Positions 21,921 through 32,250 of a DNA stretch of 64,000 bases are shown piece after piece (within the stretch, counting starts at the first letter, position 1; each line of letters starts with the position of its first letter). The notes below the pieces were generated by a model that saw nothing but the letters and a program-made list of their open reading frames with translations, did no database searches and had not been told where the DNA came from. This DNA comes from Typhlomys cinereus (lineage: Eukaryota; Chordata; Mammalia; Rodentia; Platacanthomyidae): the NCBI GenBank assembly GCA_023101885.1, contig JALPQD010000089.1, forward strand, positions 6,854,975 to 6,918,974, given 5' to 3'. The position numbers were made by a program, and so were the translations under genes.

Positions 21921-22625
21921 TATTCATGAAATATTTCTTGGATGTTAATTAGGGAGGCACTTTTAACAAAGGAGGCATCCAGATGATGTGTGTTAAGTTA
22001 AAAAATGAATTACCCATACCCATCACACACAAACATCTGACAATACAGATAACTACAACCCAAACTGACTTAGCTGTGTTTAAACTCAGCACTTGGTTAG
22101 TCATCCTACAGCTCAAAGATTCACTTCTTGAAGATGGTTGTAGGAAATTTTCATTCCTGTAAATCCCCTAGATTTCTAACATGCTATTGAAAAAAGGATC
22201 AAATCCTCCTTTATAGTAATAGTGCTATAATGGATACATTCATTAAACAACCTTTTATATTCTCAAAACAGGAATTTCTCTTTTTATGTAATCCTCAAGC
22301 TTTACAGATTTTACTTTTCCATCTATAGTTGAAATACTCAACAATGATATTACCAGTTGAAAATGATAACAGGTATTCTCACCCTGGACTTAGTTAATCA
22401 CTACTGAGTTCTCCAATGTTGGGGGGGACATGAATTTGTATAGCTCTCTCCAGATCAGAACTTAGTATAGAGAGACCCTTTGAGGGCATAGGCAATGGTG
22501 GAAACTGGGATCGTAACACTCTATGATTGCTGTTAAAATACTTCCCTGGGGATAATCTGTATGCTGACAAGTTCAGTTCCTCTTGAGTTTTCATTCCTAT
22601 CTTTTGAAGATGCAATGAGAGGGAT
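21921..22625. other. AT-rich unassigned stretch
   Basis: About 0.7 kb of AT-rich single-copy-looking DNA. No exon or named repeat is recognised. Confidence 0.45.
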
Positions 22626-22627
22626 AA

Positions 22628-22688
22628 CAAGCCGGCTCAGTGAGTAAAGGTAACGTGGCAAGCAAGACCACCTGAGTGTGAATCCACG
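22628..22688 (+). mobile_element. B2-type SINE, left half (split by LTR)
   Basis: Head 'gccggctcagtgagtaaagg' and B-box region 'cctgagtgtgaatccac'. The rest of the SINE resumes at 23119 after an LTR-like insertion. Confidence 0.6.
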
Positions 22689-22689
22689 G

Positions 22690-23118
22690 TGTGCCAGATG
22701 GTTTCAGCTGTCACCTGATGCTTCAGAGCTGGGCCTCTGTGCACATGTGTGAGGGATTATTTAGTTAAGGTGCAACTCTGGTGAGCCTATAGGAGACTGT
22801 CCTAATTGCATGGCTGACGTGGAAAGACCCAGTTATAGGGGTGGGCCTGTTCCCTGGACAGGTGGATAAAGATGGAGAAAGCTAGTTGACAGTAAGCTGG
22901 AAGCAGCCGTGGGCTTTGCTGCCTCTGCTGGAGCTGTGGGTGTGGATGTGGTATGACTGGTATCACCCGTTTGACCAGTTTTCTTGGCTGCTTCTGGTAG
23001 CTCTCCTCCTATTACGGTCACCTATGACCTGTAATTATGAGCATGACTAGCAATTCCCTTGCTCCCCTAAACTGTTTGGGTCAGATGTTATTAAAGCAAC
23101 AGAATAGGAAACCAAGAC
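22690..23118 (+). mobile_element. MaLR-type LTR inserted into a SINE
   Basis: Rodent LTR order: 'cacatgtgtgagggattatt', 'gaaagacccagttatagggg', 'tggatgtggtatgactggta', 'gttattaaagcaacagaata'. About 430 bp between the two halves of a B2-type SINE, so it arrived after the SINE. The target duplication is not resolved. Confidence 0.6.
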
Positions 23119-23178
23119 GCCTGAATTCACATGAAGGTGGAGGGGGAGAACTGACTCCACAAATGTCCCCTGACCACA

Positions 23179-23213
<35 letters not shown>

Positions 23214-23238
23214 AATGACAAATAAAATCTTTTAAAAA
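23119..23238 (+). mobile_element. B2-type SINE, right half with (CA)n tail
   Basis: 'cctgaattcacatgaaggtg', 'gggagaactgactccacaaa' and 'tgtcccctgaccacacc' are the body of a B2-type SINE, followed by (CA)n (about 23178 to 23212) and 'caaataaaatctttt'. Confidence 0.65.
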
Positions 23239-23556
23239 TTTAAAGTGCTATGAAATGTATTAGTATTTGAAAGCAGAAGAAAAACCAGGAATGTGTCCTA
23301 TGCATAGGCCCGGAGTCCAGTAGAACTGCTCATGGCCGGGCTGTGGCTGGGCACGTCCAGGGGTCTGTGGCTGTGGCCATGCGTCACTCTTCCCTCCATA
23401 AGTCAAGGTCTTATTTACTTACCTGTTTGCACTGGAGAGGTCTTGTTATATTATTCAAGTTTCAAGTCGAAAGCCATGAATTTAGGATTGTGAGATGCAC
23501 GTAGAAGATAACTAGGCATAACACTGAGCTGAACAAAGTCATCAAAGGGGCAGAAT
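23239..23556. other. Unassigned stretch
   Basis: About 320 bp with no repeat recognised. Confidence 0.45.
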
Positions 23557-23561
23557 GGCAG

Positions 23562-24050
23562 TGTGATGGTGAAGCCCGGGTGTCGACTTGACACACCCGG
23601 TGTTAACTAAGCTGGGCTGAGACCACCTCTGGAAAGGATCAACTGAGACTACTTGAAAGGATTGTACACGCCCCAGATCCTATCAGAACCTCCAAAGCTC
23701 TCAAAGGATTCTCCCAATACTGCATCATATAAAAAGGAGCCACCAAGGAGAACGGATGCCTTCTTGCAGCTGTGCTAGGAATCGTTCTTCCTTCTGGCCA
23801 CCCAGTTCCTTCGACCCTCTAGCCTTTGACTAGACTAAGACTCTAGGAGTTCGCCAGCCTTCAGCCATCACCCACTTGACTACCGAACTGAGCAGCTAGC
23901 TATTGGCAGCCATCGTTGGAACTACCTCGGCTACTGGCAGCCTTCGCTGGACTACCTCGGCCATATCTGTAAGCCAACTCAATAAATTTCCTATATATAT
24001 ATATATTCATTCTGTGAATTCCGTGACTCTAGAGAACCCTAACTAACACA
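23562..24050 (+). mobile_element. Solo LTR with exact 5-bp target duplication
   Basis: A 489-bp element beginning 'tgtgatggtgaagcccgggt' and ending 'ccctaactaacaca'. It carries 'caactcaataaatttcct' as polyadenylation region and an internal pair of 'ggcagcc...gctgga..tacctcgg' direct repeats (about 23908 to 23960). GGCAG lies immediately before (23557 to 23561) and after (24051 to 24055), as expected for ERVL-class integration. No internal retroviral sequence remains. Confidence 0.85.
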
Positions 24051-24179
24051 GGCAGCCATAGAAAACAGGTCACTGGGTGTTTGGTTGGAGATGCGTGTGA
24101 CTGCTGTGGGGTCGTGTGAGAGTTACTACAGTGGTCTGAAGCTGATGATGGTCAGTCATGTATCAGTGACTTCATGCAT

Positions 24180-24378
24180 GGAGAGAGTGCGTGTGACTCA
24201 GGAGTCAGGCCTCGCGGCATGAGCCTGCTCTCCCAACGGCGTGAGGAAAAAGCCTGGAGGATCGCATGGGCAAGGTAGTGACGCCCTGTCTCAAGATAAA
24301 AGCTCGGCAACAGAGGCTTGCGAGCATGCGCGAGGGCCTAGGTTCGAGTCTCAGTCCTACCATAACAAAAACACAAAA
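24180..24378 (+). mobile_element. B4 SINE (B1/ID composite)
   Basis: B1-derived left part ('gaggatcgcatgggcaaggt', 'cgccctgtctcaagataaaa') joined to an ID-like right part ('cttgcgagcatgcgcgaggg', 'ccctaggttcgag'-type B box at 24339 to 24352). This composite order defines B4. Confidence 0.65.
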
Positions 24379-25046
24379 ACAGTTTCCCAGTTTTGACAAA
24401 ATGTACTCGACGGGTGTGAAGCGTTAGCAGAAGTAACTCCAGACATTGTGTTTGGAATGTTTTGCAAACCATAAAAGTCATTTAGTTTTTCTTCCCCGAT
24501 GACTTTTACACAGGGTCAAGCGACCAACCATCAGGCCAGTTAGCAGCGCATGGGGAGCAGAGGTGTGACTCGCGCCTTTTCTGTGGAACTGAAAACAGAA
24601 GCCGAGGCTGGGCGACCGCCCCACGTGAGCTTCTTCGGTCATGCCGCAGGCCAGCGGTGTGGGAACCAGGTAAGATGGGGAGAGAGTGGTTATCCAGCGA
24701 TGTCACGGCAGGGTGGGGATGTCTGAAGAACGAGCTTTTGCTTGCCTACTTGTTCATTTTGGGGGGGACAGGATCTTGCGATGCATCTCAGGCTTCCCAG
24801 TTTCGATTCCCGATGGCCAGGATTCCAGGCATACACCCCCCCCAGATCCAACAAGAAAGGGAGACCGTGTAAGAAGCCTCCTTACACTGCGCGGGGCTGG
24901 CGACACGCTCCCAGGCAGTACAGATGCCAGATGGACATAAGCAGCAGAGACCTCACGGGGGGCCGTGGATAACGAGAACCGGCGAAGCAGCAGCTGGAAG
25001 GCGAGAGCTGCGGACAACCGTGATTCTGAACAAAGCTGAGGCGCTC
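24379..25046. other. Unassigned, with B1 fragment
   Basis: 24755 to 24850 resembles a decayed antisense B1 ('ggacaggatcttgcgatgca', 'aggattccaggcatacaccc'). The rest is unassigned. Short open frames between 24506 and 25145 show no domain. Confidence 0.4.
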
Positions 25047-25520
25047 TGTCGGGAACCCCTTGCTTATCATGGGGGGTCCTGCTACATGCCCAGAGCCTGC
25101 TAGGCTAAAAATCTGGGCCACATATAGCACGTCTGCTGCCTCCAACTAAAATTACCACTGACATCAAAGAGTCTTGGAGAAGCTTGGTTGAAAAACATAT
25201 AGACTGTGTAATGCCTGCTCCCCCAGGGCAAACATATTGCACATGTTCATGCAGACACGATCTACATAATGTTTAGGGGGGTGTTTCCCAGTTGCACAAC
25301 CCTCCTTGCTGTAAAAAAAAACTTTACCTCAAAGTTACTTGATCCTGTGTTTTCTGTTTTGTGTCCAATAAATGCCTGCACAGACCCAAGTGGATAGCAC
25401 TGTTTTCCAAGACCTGCACCTCTCGGGTCTGTTGTCCAACCAAAGTCTGCTGTCCAAGTGATCCTTTCTCTTGCGTGTCTCGGAAATGAAATAAACTGCG
25501 GCGGTGCTCAGCTTATAGAG
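25047..25520 (+). mobile_element. Candidate ERV class II-like LTR
   Basis: Starts 'tgtcgggaaccccttgctta'. It has 'aaagttacttgatcctgtg', a polyadenylation signal AATAAA at 25368 to 25373 in a 'tgtccaataaatgcctgcac' context, and a following 'cctctcgggtctg' block. This resembles rodent ERVK LTR R/U5 regions. A second AATAAA lies at 25490. No coding remnant. The right end is not defined. Confidence 0.4.
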
Positions 25521-25799
25521 GCGGCCTGCGCGTGCGTTTGTGTGGGAGGCTGGGCCGGCGTCATCTAAGCAAACCCCACAAGGGGGAGAACAGGGAACAG
25601 GAGACTGCCCACTGTGACCTCTAGATCCCTCTGTGTCTCTGCTTCTCTGTCGCCTCTTTCCTTTCATTTACAAGGCTCCACTAGTTTATCCCAAGTCTAC
25701 TCACTTTGTTAGTTTATATTGTCCCCACACAAAGCTTACCTCCCTGGCAGATCCAAAGGCCCGGAAGGAACATGGTCCAGGTCCAAAGGAATGCAAGGA

Positions 25800-25905
25800 C
25801 ATGGTCTAAGTTGGGGGCATGGGCAGCGCACACTTGCAATACCAAGAAACAGGTGGCCTGGGAGTTCAAGGTCAGCTCTAACTCCATGAGACCAAAAGGA
25901 GAGGA
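25800..25905 (+). mobile_element. B1 SINE fragment
   Basis: 'gggcatgggcagcgcacact' with 'tgggagttcaaggtcagctc' and 'aactccatgagaccaaaagg' are B1-like. An A/G-rich tail continues to about 25970. Confidence 0.5.
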
Positions 25906-26189
25906 AAGGGGAAGGAAGCAGGGAGAGAGGTGGAAGGACACAGGGAAAAGGAAGGAGGGAGAGAGAGACCCACAGCCCCCGTGAGAGGTAAGCACGTGGA
26001 CTGAGTGAGGGCAGCTCTAGCATGCCCGCTCTGAGTTCTCTCATCCCTGAGAGTCCATATAGTTTATGACCCCGGCCCCGCCTGGTGCGCGCTTCCCCCA
26101 ATGGCCATCCATTTCTCCTTCGCAAGGGCTGCGATTGTTTGGGTTTCCTACTTAGCTTTCAATGGACTAGCTATCATAGTTACGGCTCC

Positions 26190-26440
26190 CTAGAAAACGC
26201 CGTACAGTAACTCTGTCAGGGTTTTTATTTGCTCGGACGGATCATTTTATTTCAGCAAGGTGTTTTATTAGCTCGGAGAGCCATGAATCACTTCGGAGGG
26301 AGATGAGAGATGACCCGCCACACAACCTTCTATGGGATGTTGCTCTTGCAACTGCAGGTCGTGTCTCCTTGATGAGCATGAGAAGACGATTTAATCTCAC
26401 ACAAATTTTGAAGACTGGAAAACAGAATCGCATCAGCATA
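26190..26440. other. Candidate conserved non-coding island
   Basis: Repeat-free segment with 'atcattttatttcagcaagg', 'gttttattagctcggagagc', 'catgaatcacttcggaggga' and 'agacgatttaatctcac'. It looks single-copy. The claim of conservation is inference. Confidence 0.25.
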
Positions 26441-27498
26441 TCCACGAGGCTACCAGAGCCGGAACTGAGAGGCTGACTCCGAGCCCACTCAGGGAGCCCA
26501 CCTCTCACCGACACAGGAAGGCCCCACCCAGAGCAGCATGCATGTGTTTCCCTGCACTCAAAACACACCTAAGGCCAAGACACTAGGAGCATGAGAACCA
26601 CCTTGAAAAAAAGATTTGCATCAGCCAGTGTAGACTTCACCCTGCAGCAGTAACAACCAAGTCCTCGTTCTCAGTGGCTTAACCTGACTAAACTGCGTGT
26701 TCCAATGAGACCTCGTCCCACGGTGACTCAGGAACCAACCCAAGCCTCTTCCCGCTCATGACAGCAAAAGAGAGAGAATGAAGGACCTAGTTGACCTTAG
26801 ATACCAGGGCATGGACGCAATGCTCGTCATCCTAACCACACCCCACAATTCGATACCCGAGAAATATCAATGAGAAACATCACCGGGGTTTTTTCCTCAG
26901 AGAATAGCTTTCTTGGTGCCTAGATTCCTCCTTGACCCGTAACTCTGTGGAGCTGGTGGCTGTTGGGGTGCAGGTTTGCTTGGGTAGGGTGCAGGTTTGT
27001 TTGGGTGTGCACGCATCCTTTATGTGTGGGGCTGAAGCGGCGTCTGACAGTTTCTAGAAAGGAGGGACATGGGCGGACGAATGGACCTATCAACACTTGC
27101 AGACTGGGGGGCATCTAACAGCAGGAACTAACAGGCTGACCCTTCCCTCACTCTGCATTCCAAATCCCCAAGCACCTATCCATGCGGAATGGGCATCTGG
27201 TGGCCCCTGCTTTGCTCAAGGTCTCACCAGGAACCCCCGTGGCTGAAACCAAGGATTGGGACCCATCAGCACCCGTAACATCTCATGCCCGAGATATTCA
27301 AGCCTGAGAACCGGAAGCTCAGCTTGGATCATCTCTGAGCCCTGACATCACACTGGCCGAAACCCCTCTAGGAAGGTCAGGCATGGAGGTATCCCCCACA
27401 TCTTTACCAATTAAAACCAAAACATCAGCAACATAATCAGCCAAAGAAATAGCCCCGAACCCCGGCCCATGAACCTGCTAAGCTGCTCAGATGTTATA
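26441..27498. other. Unassigned stretch
   Basis: About 1 kb. 'ctcagtggcttaacctgact' near 26670 hints at an old mammalian repeat, class uncertain. There is a small 'gggtgcaggtttg' direct repeat at 26967 to 27000. No exon recognised. Confidence 0.4.
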
Positions 27499-27642
27499 TT
27501 ACACCATTAAGAAATTCACATTACCGCATCTTCAGTGTAAAGAACCATTCTAGTGTGCAAAGCATTTTTTCCCTTTTCTAAATCCTATTTTAATTAGAAA
27601 AATTGATGGAAAATACAGAACTACATCGCCCCATAGCTACTT
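27499..27642 (+). repeat. Duplicated AT-rich non-coding segment, copy 1
   Basis: Aligns over its whole 144 bp with 31719 to 31866 in the same orientation. Shared exact strings include 'aatgtaaagaacca'-type core (one mismatch), 'tgtgcaaagca' and 'atcctattttaatta'. Flanks do not align. It is either a local duplication or two copies of an unrecognised old interspersed element; no known family is recognised. Confidence 0.75.
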
Positions 27643-28181
27643 TAAAAAAAATCTATTTGGAGGCCTTAGAAATATTGGTGAATTATAAAAGAGATTGAAC
27701 TCTGATATTTTTCTCTCATTTTATTATTCCCCATTTCCCTTGAAAAGTCTCTGACATCGTGTTTCTATAGCTCAGAAAAGGGATGTATTTCCCCCCTTAG
27801 AACCTGTAGGTATTCTAATTATATGTAAATCAGTTCACAAAAATAAATATCCATAGTTAAAGGGTATTTAAAATGTTAAAAGCTTTTTCTCAACTGTTCA
27901 CTGCTTTTTTTTTATAAAAGGTCTATTTCCAGAGTCCCAGAATCCTAAATGCATGTTCTTCTCTCATGCACCCACAGAATTCCCAGATAGACAGCTCTGG
28001 CCTGCACATTCTGAAGACCCCTCATATGGGGAACACAGTTTGATCCCCCTTTTGTAGTCGTTTATGCTCATCTCCCTCTTGGGAGTGAACATTTTCCCTT
28101 CTTATTCAAATCTAACGTATACAACCGGACAAAGAAACTGAATAGAAATTAAGTTGCTCCTGTATTGGAAGAGTTTCTTGC
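27643..28181. other. AT-rich unassigned stretch
   Basis: About 0.5 kb of AT-rich DNA without named repeat or exon. Confidence 0.4.
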
Positions 28182-28440
28182 CTGATGGATGGATGGATGG
28201 ATGGATGGATGGATGGATGGATGAATTATTGGTGGATGGATGGATGGATGACGGATGGATGGAGAGAGATGGATGGGCGGATAAATGATTGGATGGATGG
28301 ATGGTGATGGTGGATAGGTAGGGGATGAATGGATAGATAAGGATGCATGGTAGATGGCTGAATGGGGATAGATGGATGGGTGGAGAGATGATGGATAGAT
28401 GGGGTGGACAGAAGAGGAATGATAGATGGATGGTTGTTCT
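28182..28440. repeat. (GGAT)n tetranucleotide array
   Basis: About 260 bp of GATG repeats, pure at 28182 to 28222 and degenerate afterwards. It has the same motif class as the array at 21637 but in reverse-complement orientation. Confidence 0.95.
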
Positions 28441-28980
28441 TTAGTTGACAGGTGCGTTTTCAAAGGACTGTTATTTCTCTAATGCCCTGACTACCCTTTA
28501 CTCTGGTTCTCTAGCTAAAACCACCATCACAAGGTTAATGGGTCTCAAGAATCCACCTCTGGGCTCCAGGCTCAGACCATCTACTTACGGTAAATGCTCA
28601 CCTGTATAAGGAGCAGGAATCGCAAACAGAACATTCAAATCCTAATTCCTGGTCTTCTCTCAGATGGTCCCTCCCCAACCTTCCCCCCTCAGAGAGGCAG
28701 CGATCCCGTCCAGTGCCTCAGGGCACAAGCCTTGCTGCCCCCATCCCCTTCTTGGCTTGCTTTATATTCCACTGCCGTCTCATCTGCTCGGTTCTGGCGC
28801 CTTTGTGCGTAAACTGTTGGCGCCACCTCCATCGGCGTCCCCTGGGTCCAGGTCAGCAGTGCTGCCCACCTCCGACAGTCTCTTCCTCCTTCTGCCCTGT
28901 CATCCTATGGTTTCATTTTAGCACTGTGACTGCTGCGTCCCGTTTAAAAGCAAACTGTGTCGCTTTCATTCTCAAACCTT
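28441..28980. other. Unassigned stretch
   Basis: About 0.5 kb. A 145-residue open frame starting at 28713 runs into the following SINE and has no domain. Confidence 0.45.
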
Positions 28981-29320
28981 GGGCTGGGGAAATGGTTCGG
29001 TCGACCAAGTGTTTGCCGCACAGGCGTAAGGGCCTCAGTTCAATTCCCGGGGCCTGCGGCAAAAAGCCAAGTGCGGTGGTGTGTACTTGTGATCTCAGTG
29101 CTGAGGAGGTAGAGACGGGGGGATCCGCGGGGACTTCACTGGTCAGTTAGCCTAGACTGTTTGGTGAGCTCCTGACCAATGTGAGACTCCATCTCAAAAA
29201 ACAAGACGGATGACACCTGAGAGATGACAGCTAAACCAACCTCTGAGTATCACATACATGAACATACATGTACTTACATGAACATGAGCATGCTCTCTCT
29301 CTGTCTCTCTCTCTCTCTTT

Positions 29321-29356
<36 letters not shown>
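28981..29356 (+). mobile_element. B3-like SINE with (TC)n/(CA)n tail
   Basis: Head 'gggctggggaaatggttcgg', B-box region 'ctcagttcaattcccgggg', B3 body 'gccaagtgcggtggtgtgta', 'cttgtgatctcagtgctgag', 'gtgagactccatctcaaaaa', then TC-rich and (CA)n tail to 29356. Confidence 0.75.
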
Positions 29357-29359
<3 letters not shown>

Positions 29360-29419
29360 ATCTTATGATAGGCTACAAGTTAAAATGCAGACTTATTTCA
29401 CTTAAAGCAGGCATATGAA

Positions 29420-29735
29420 CCTGTGCACAGACTCTTCTAGTTACTGTTCTTAGCCCAGTTTGGCAGGAGACTTGAGGGAATGGGCACCACATACCTACAG
29501 GATTTCTGAGAGAGGGACAAACCCCACTTGCTGGACTGCACGTCTGCCCAAATGTACTGACCCAGCGTCTAGTCGCCTGCCCGAGGAACGCCCCACCCAC
29601 CACGCGGGGCCTTCCCGCGTCAATCTGACGCTCTCCTTCAAGTTTGTTCAGGGCCTGCCTAATTATTAATTATCCATAGGCATGCCCAAGCTCAGTTTGC
29701 AATGGTCAGGTTGGCACCTACGTGTCTAACCAGCA
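29420..29735 (-). mobile_element. LTR fragment, family A-like (antisense), diverged
   Basis: Shares with the family A LTR the order 'gttcttagcccagtttggca', 'tttctgagagagggacaaac', 'cacgtctgcccaaatgtact' and 'ggggccttcccgcgtcaatc'. Much more diverged than the other copies. Confidence 0.45.
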
Positions 29736-30156
29736 CAGGGAACACACCAGTCTGTGGGCATGAGACTTGGCGGGATGTGCTTCAAAACACACGGGAAGGG
29801 CAGAGTATCTGAGCCACTGAGGACATGCCCACCACTGACATCCGGCAGGATATGCTCGACTTCCATCTGGCTTCTGACACTAACGTGAAGTGACTAGTGA
29901 CGGTGGACCGGCTTGGCCTGGGGACACACGAGGCCCTTCGAGATGACCTCAGATACTTGGCGCCATGAACTTTCTTCAGATTTGGTTTCTCTGCCCACGA
30001 AGGAGCGATTCTTACGCAGGAGGTTCGTGGTACCCAGACCACTGAGCACAGGGTCTCTGTCAGGATGTGATGGACTAGCCCCCAACAGACTCAGAGCTAT
30101 GAAGAGGCCACCGAAACGTCCCACATGTCACTGCCAGTTACAAAGTGACATCTAGG
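29736..30156. other. Unassigned stretch
   Basis: About 420 bp; no repeat or exon recognised. Confidence 0.4.
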
Positions 30157-30290
30157 GAGAAAATGAATCAGCTAAAAAGGAAAAGGCAAATTATGATGTT
30201 AAAAATTCATTTCCATTTAGCAAATTTGCTATTAGCATCACAATTCGGGATATTTTAATAATTAGAACCTCAGGTAAGTGGCTTAATTGG
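30157..30290. other. Candidate conserved non-coding island
   Basis: Abrupt AT-rich patch in GC-rich surroundings, with 'attatgatgttaaaaattca', 'gcaaatttgctattagcatc' and 'gatattttaataattagaac'. The density of TAAT-type motifs and sharp composition change make it a candidate enhancer core. Confidence 0.3.
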
Positions 30291-30743
30291 CTGCCCCGCC
30301 AATGGGGGGGGGGAGCACGAGCCACATCCCGCCACTATCTCGGCAGTCCGGCTCCCCCCCCGCCCCCCACCTAAGATTCCCCTTCCCCAGGGGGCCTCGG
30401 CCAGCCCTGGCCCAGCTCTTCTTGATGAGTGGGGGGCACAGATGAGGCTCCCCGAGTGTGACGTGGGCATGAAGCTGGAAGTGAGGCTGCTGGCTGTCCG
30501 TGCCACCCTTCCCCGGGGCAGCCGCCCGCACAGATCTCAAGAGCCCAGGACTAGTGGGGGGGGGCTGCTCCCACACAGATCTCAGCACCCACCCAGGACT
30601 ACAGTGTGTGTGGGCTGCTGCACCAGAGCGTGTGTGAGTTCCTGCCTCAGCCCTTCAAAGCAGAGCAAGTTCACAGGAGAGACGGCAGGACCTGAAGGTA
30701 CGGCATCCTTCCGGGAGCAGCCACTGTGCCGCCCTGTACCTTT
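30291..30743. other. G/C-run-rich unassigned stretch
   Basis: Contains several G or C homopolymer runs (30302 to 30313, about 30354 to 30368, 30554 to 30564). Open frames on both strands carry no domain. Confidence 0.45.
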
Positions 30744-30758
30744 AAGAAAGCCGGGGGC

Positions 30759-30969
30759 GGGCTGGAGAGGTGGCTCAGGGGTTAAGCCTCTGCCTTGCAG
30801 GCGGAAGGTCCTGAGTTCGGATCCCAGATCCCACGTATAGACGCCAGGTGGAAGCGGGGGTGGCCTGCGCTTCTGGTCCTGGTGGGCGGAGCCTGTGAAT
30901 CCCGGGGCAGAAGGAGGTGGAGGCGTCCATGGTGGTTCGCGAATTCGTCCGTGGTTCTACACATACACA

Positions 30970-31019
<50 letters not shown>

Positions 31020-31071
31020 CACGCACATGCGCACAGTTGAATAAATAATAATAAAAAAAATTAAAAAAAAA
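30759..31071 (+). mobile_element. Young B2-related SINE with 15-bp target duplication
   Basis: Head 'gggctggagaggtggctcag', B box 'ctgagttcggatcccag', CpG-rich body ('cacgtatagacgccaggtgg', 'tgaatcccggggcagaagga'), (CA)n tail from about 30966 to 31024, then 'gaataaataataataaaa' and poly(A). The 15-bp string AAGAAAGCCGGGGGC flanks it exactly (30744 to 30758 and 31072 to 31086). About a dozen CpGs are retained, so it is young. Confidence 0.95.
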
Positions 31072-31086
31072 AAGAAAGCCGGGGGC

Positions 31087-31718
31087 CTATCCTGCTCCCC
31101 ACGGTGGGCCCGACAACCCTGGTTTGGGGTGTACTGAGGGCCATGTGCCTCCTTACCCAACTTTCTATAGCTTCTCTGAACAATTAGAAGGCGCACTACC
31201 ACGATACTACTTCCTGCATACTGCGCAGAGCCCAAGATAGTCCAATCAGCTAAGCCCAGGTCAAGCAAGAACTGACCCGCCCCTCAGTATTTACCTGGTC
31301 ATCTCAGAGAAGATGATTTTCTTCCTGGACCATCACCCTATGTCATCCATGCCCCCCCATCCCTGTGCTGACCCCCCCAGTAACAACCAGCAGGCCTTCT
31401 GAGAGTTGGGTCTGGCTGGCTCTCCCAGGCATGCGTGGATTCCCAGAAGCCTCAAGACAAAGGTTCAGATCCTGGCCTGCAAGTGCAGACTGTGCGAGAC
31501 TTGAGTCCCGCCCAACATCCCAGGCCTCCCTTCCCCATCCCATCATCACCACCTTCCCACGAAGCCCCTGTGCTCAGCCTCCTAGCATCCGCCCCTAGCA
31601 GGACCCTGCGGGCATGTCCATCCGCTCACACACTCCTCCTCTCAGCCTCCGGCCATGGAAACCAGAACTCAAGTCCTGTTCTAAAAGGGGGGGAATCAGG
31701 TCCACGCCTCCGTGTTAT
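31087..31718. other. Unassigned stretch
   Basis: About 0.6 kb, GC-richer in the second half, with no recognisable domain in its short open frames. Confidence 0.45.
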
Positions 31719-31866
31719 TTATACCACTAAGAAATGCGCATTACAGCATCTTCAATGTAAAGAACCATTTCAGTGTGCAAAGCACTTTCCCCCCTTTATC
31801 TGAATCCTATTTTAATTACAAAAATTGATGGGAAATATAGAATTACACCCCCCTCCCAAGCTACTT
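31719..31866 (+). repeat. Duplicated AT-rich non-coding segment, copy 2
   Basis: Second copy of the segment at 27499 to 27642, 4.2 kb away, with C runs replacing T/C runs near 31790 and 31850. Divergence is moderate, so the duplication is not recent. See findings. Confidence 0.75.
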
Positions 31867-32044
31867 CCTGCCTGTACCATACGATAAGCCTGGATGAGGC
31901 TTTTAAAAAGAATTACCCGGCCTCACGTGACAGTCCGCAGCCTATAAAATCAACCACCTGGCCAACCCCAAGTTGATCACATATGAATGGGGGAGCCAGG
32001 AAGAGGCCGGAACTACCATGGCAAGTAGTAACATCCAAAATTGA

Positions 32045-32250
32045 AACTTGGGGCCAAAGAGTAGCTCAAAGAGTAGGACACCTGCTGGCAAGCCTCGAGA
32101 CCTGAGTTCAATCCCAGAAGCCGGCATGATGGAAGGGGAGAACTGACTTCTGAAAGGTGTCCCTGACTTCTCGTGTGCACATAGCATGTATGTGATGTAT
32201 GTGCATTCTCTCTCTCTCTCTGTCCCTCTCTCTCAAATAAAAAAAATTAT
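32045..32250 (+). mobile_element. B2-type SINE (older subfamily)
   Basis: Head 'aagagtagctcaaagagtag', B-box region 'cctgagttcaatcccagaag', body 'gatggaaggggagaactgac', 'tctgaaaggtgtccctgact', then TC-rich tail and 'caaataaaaaaaat'. Its body is closer to ordinary muroid B2/B3 than the CpG-rich family at 30759. Confidence 0.75.

Noticed and set aside
21270..21952. 219-residue His-Pro-Ser repeat protein
   Set aside because: It is a translation of a (CA)n tail followed by an (ATCC)n array; three frames read equally well.
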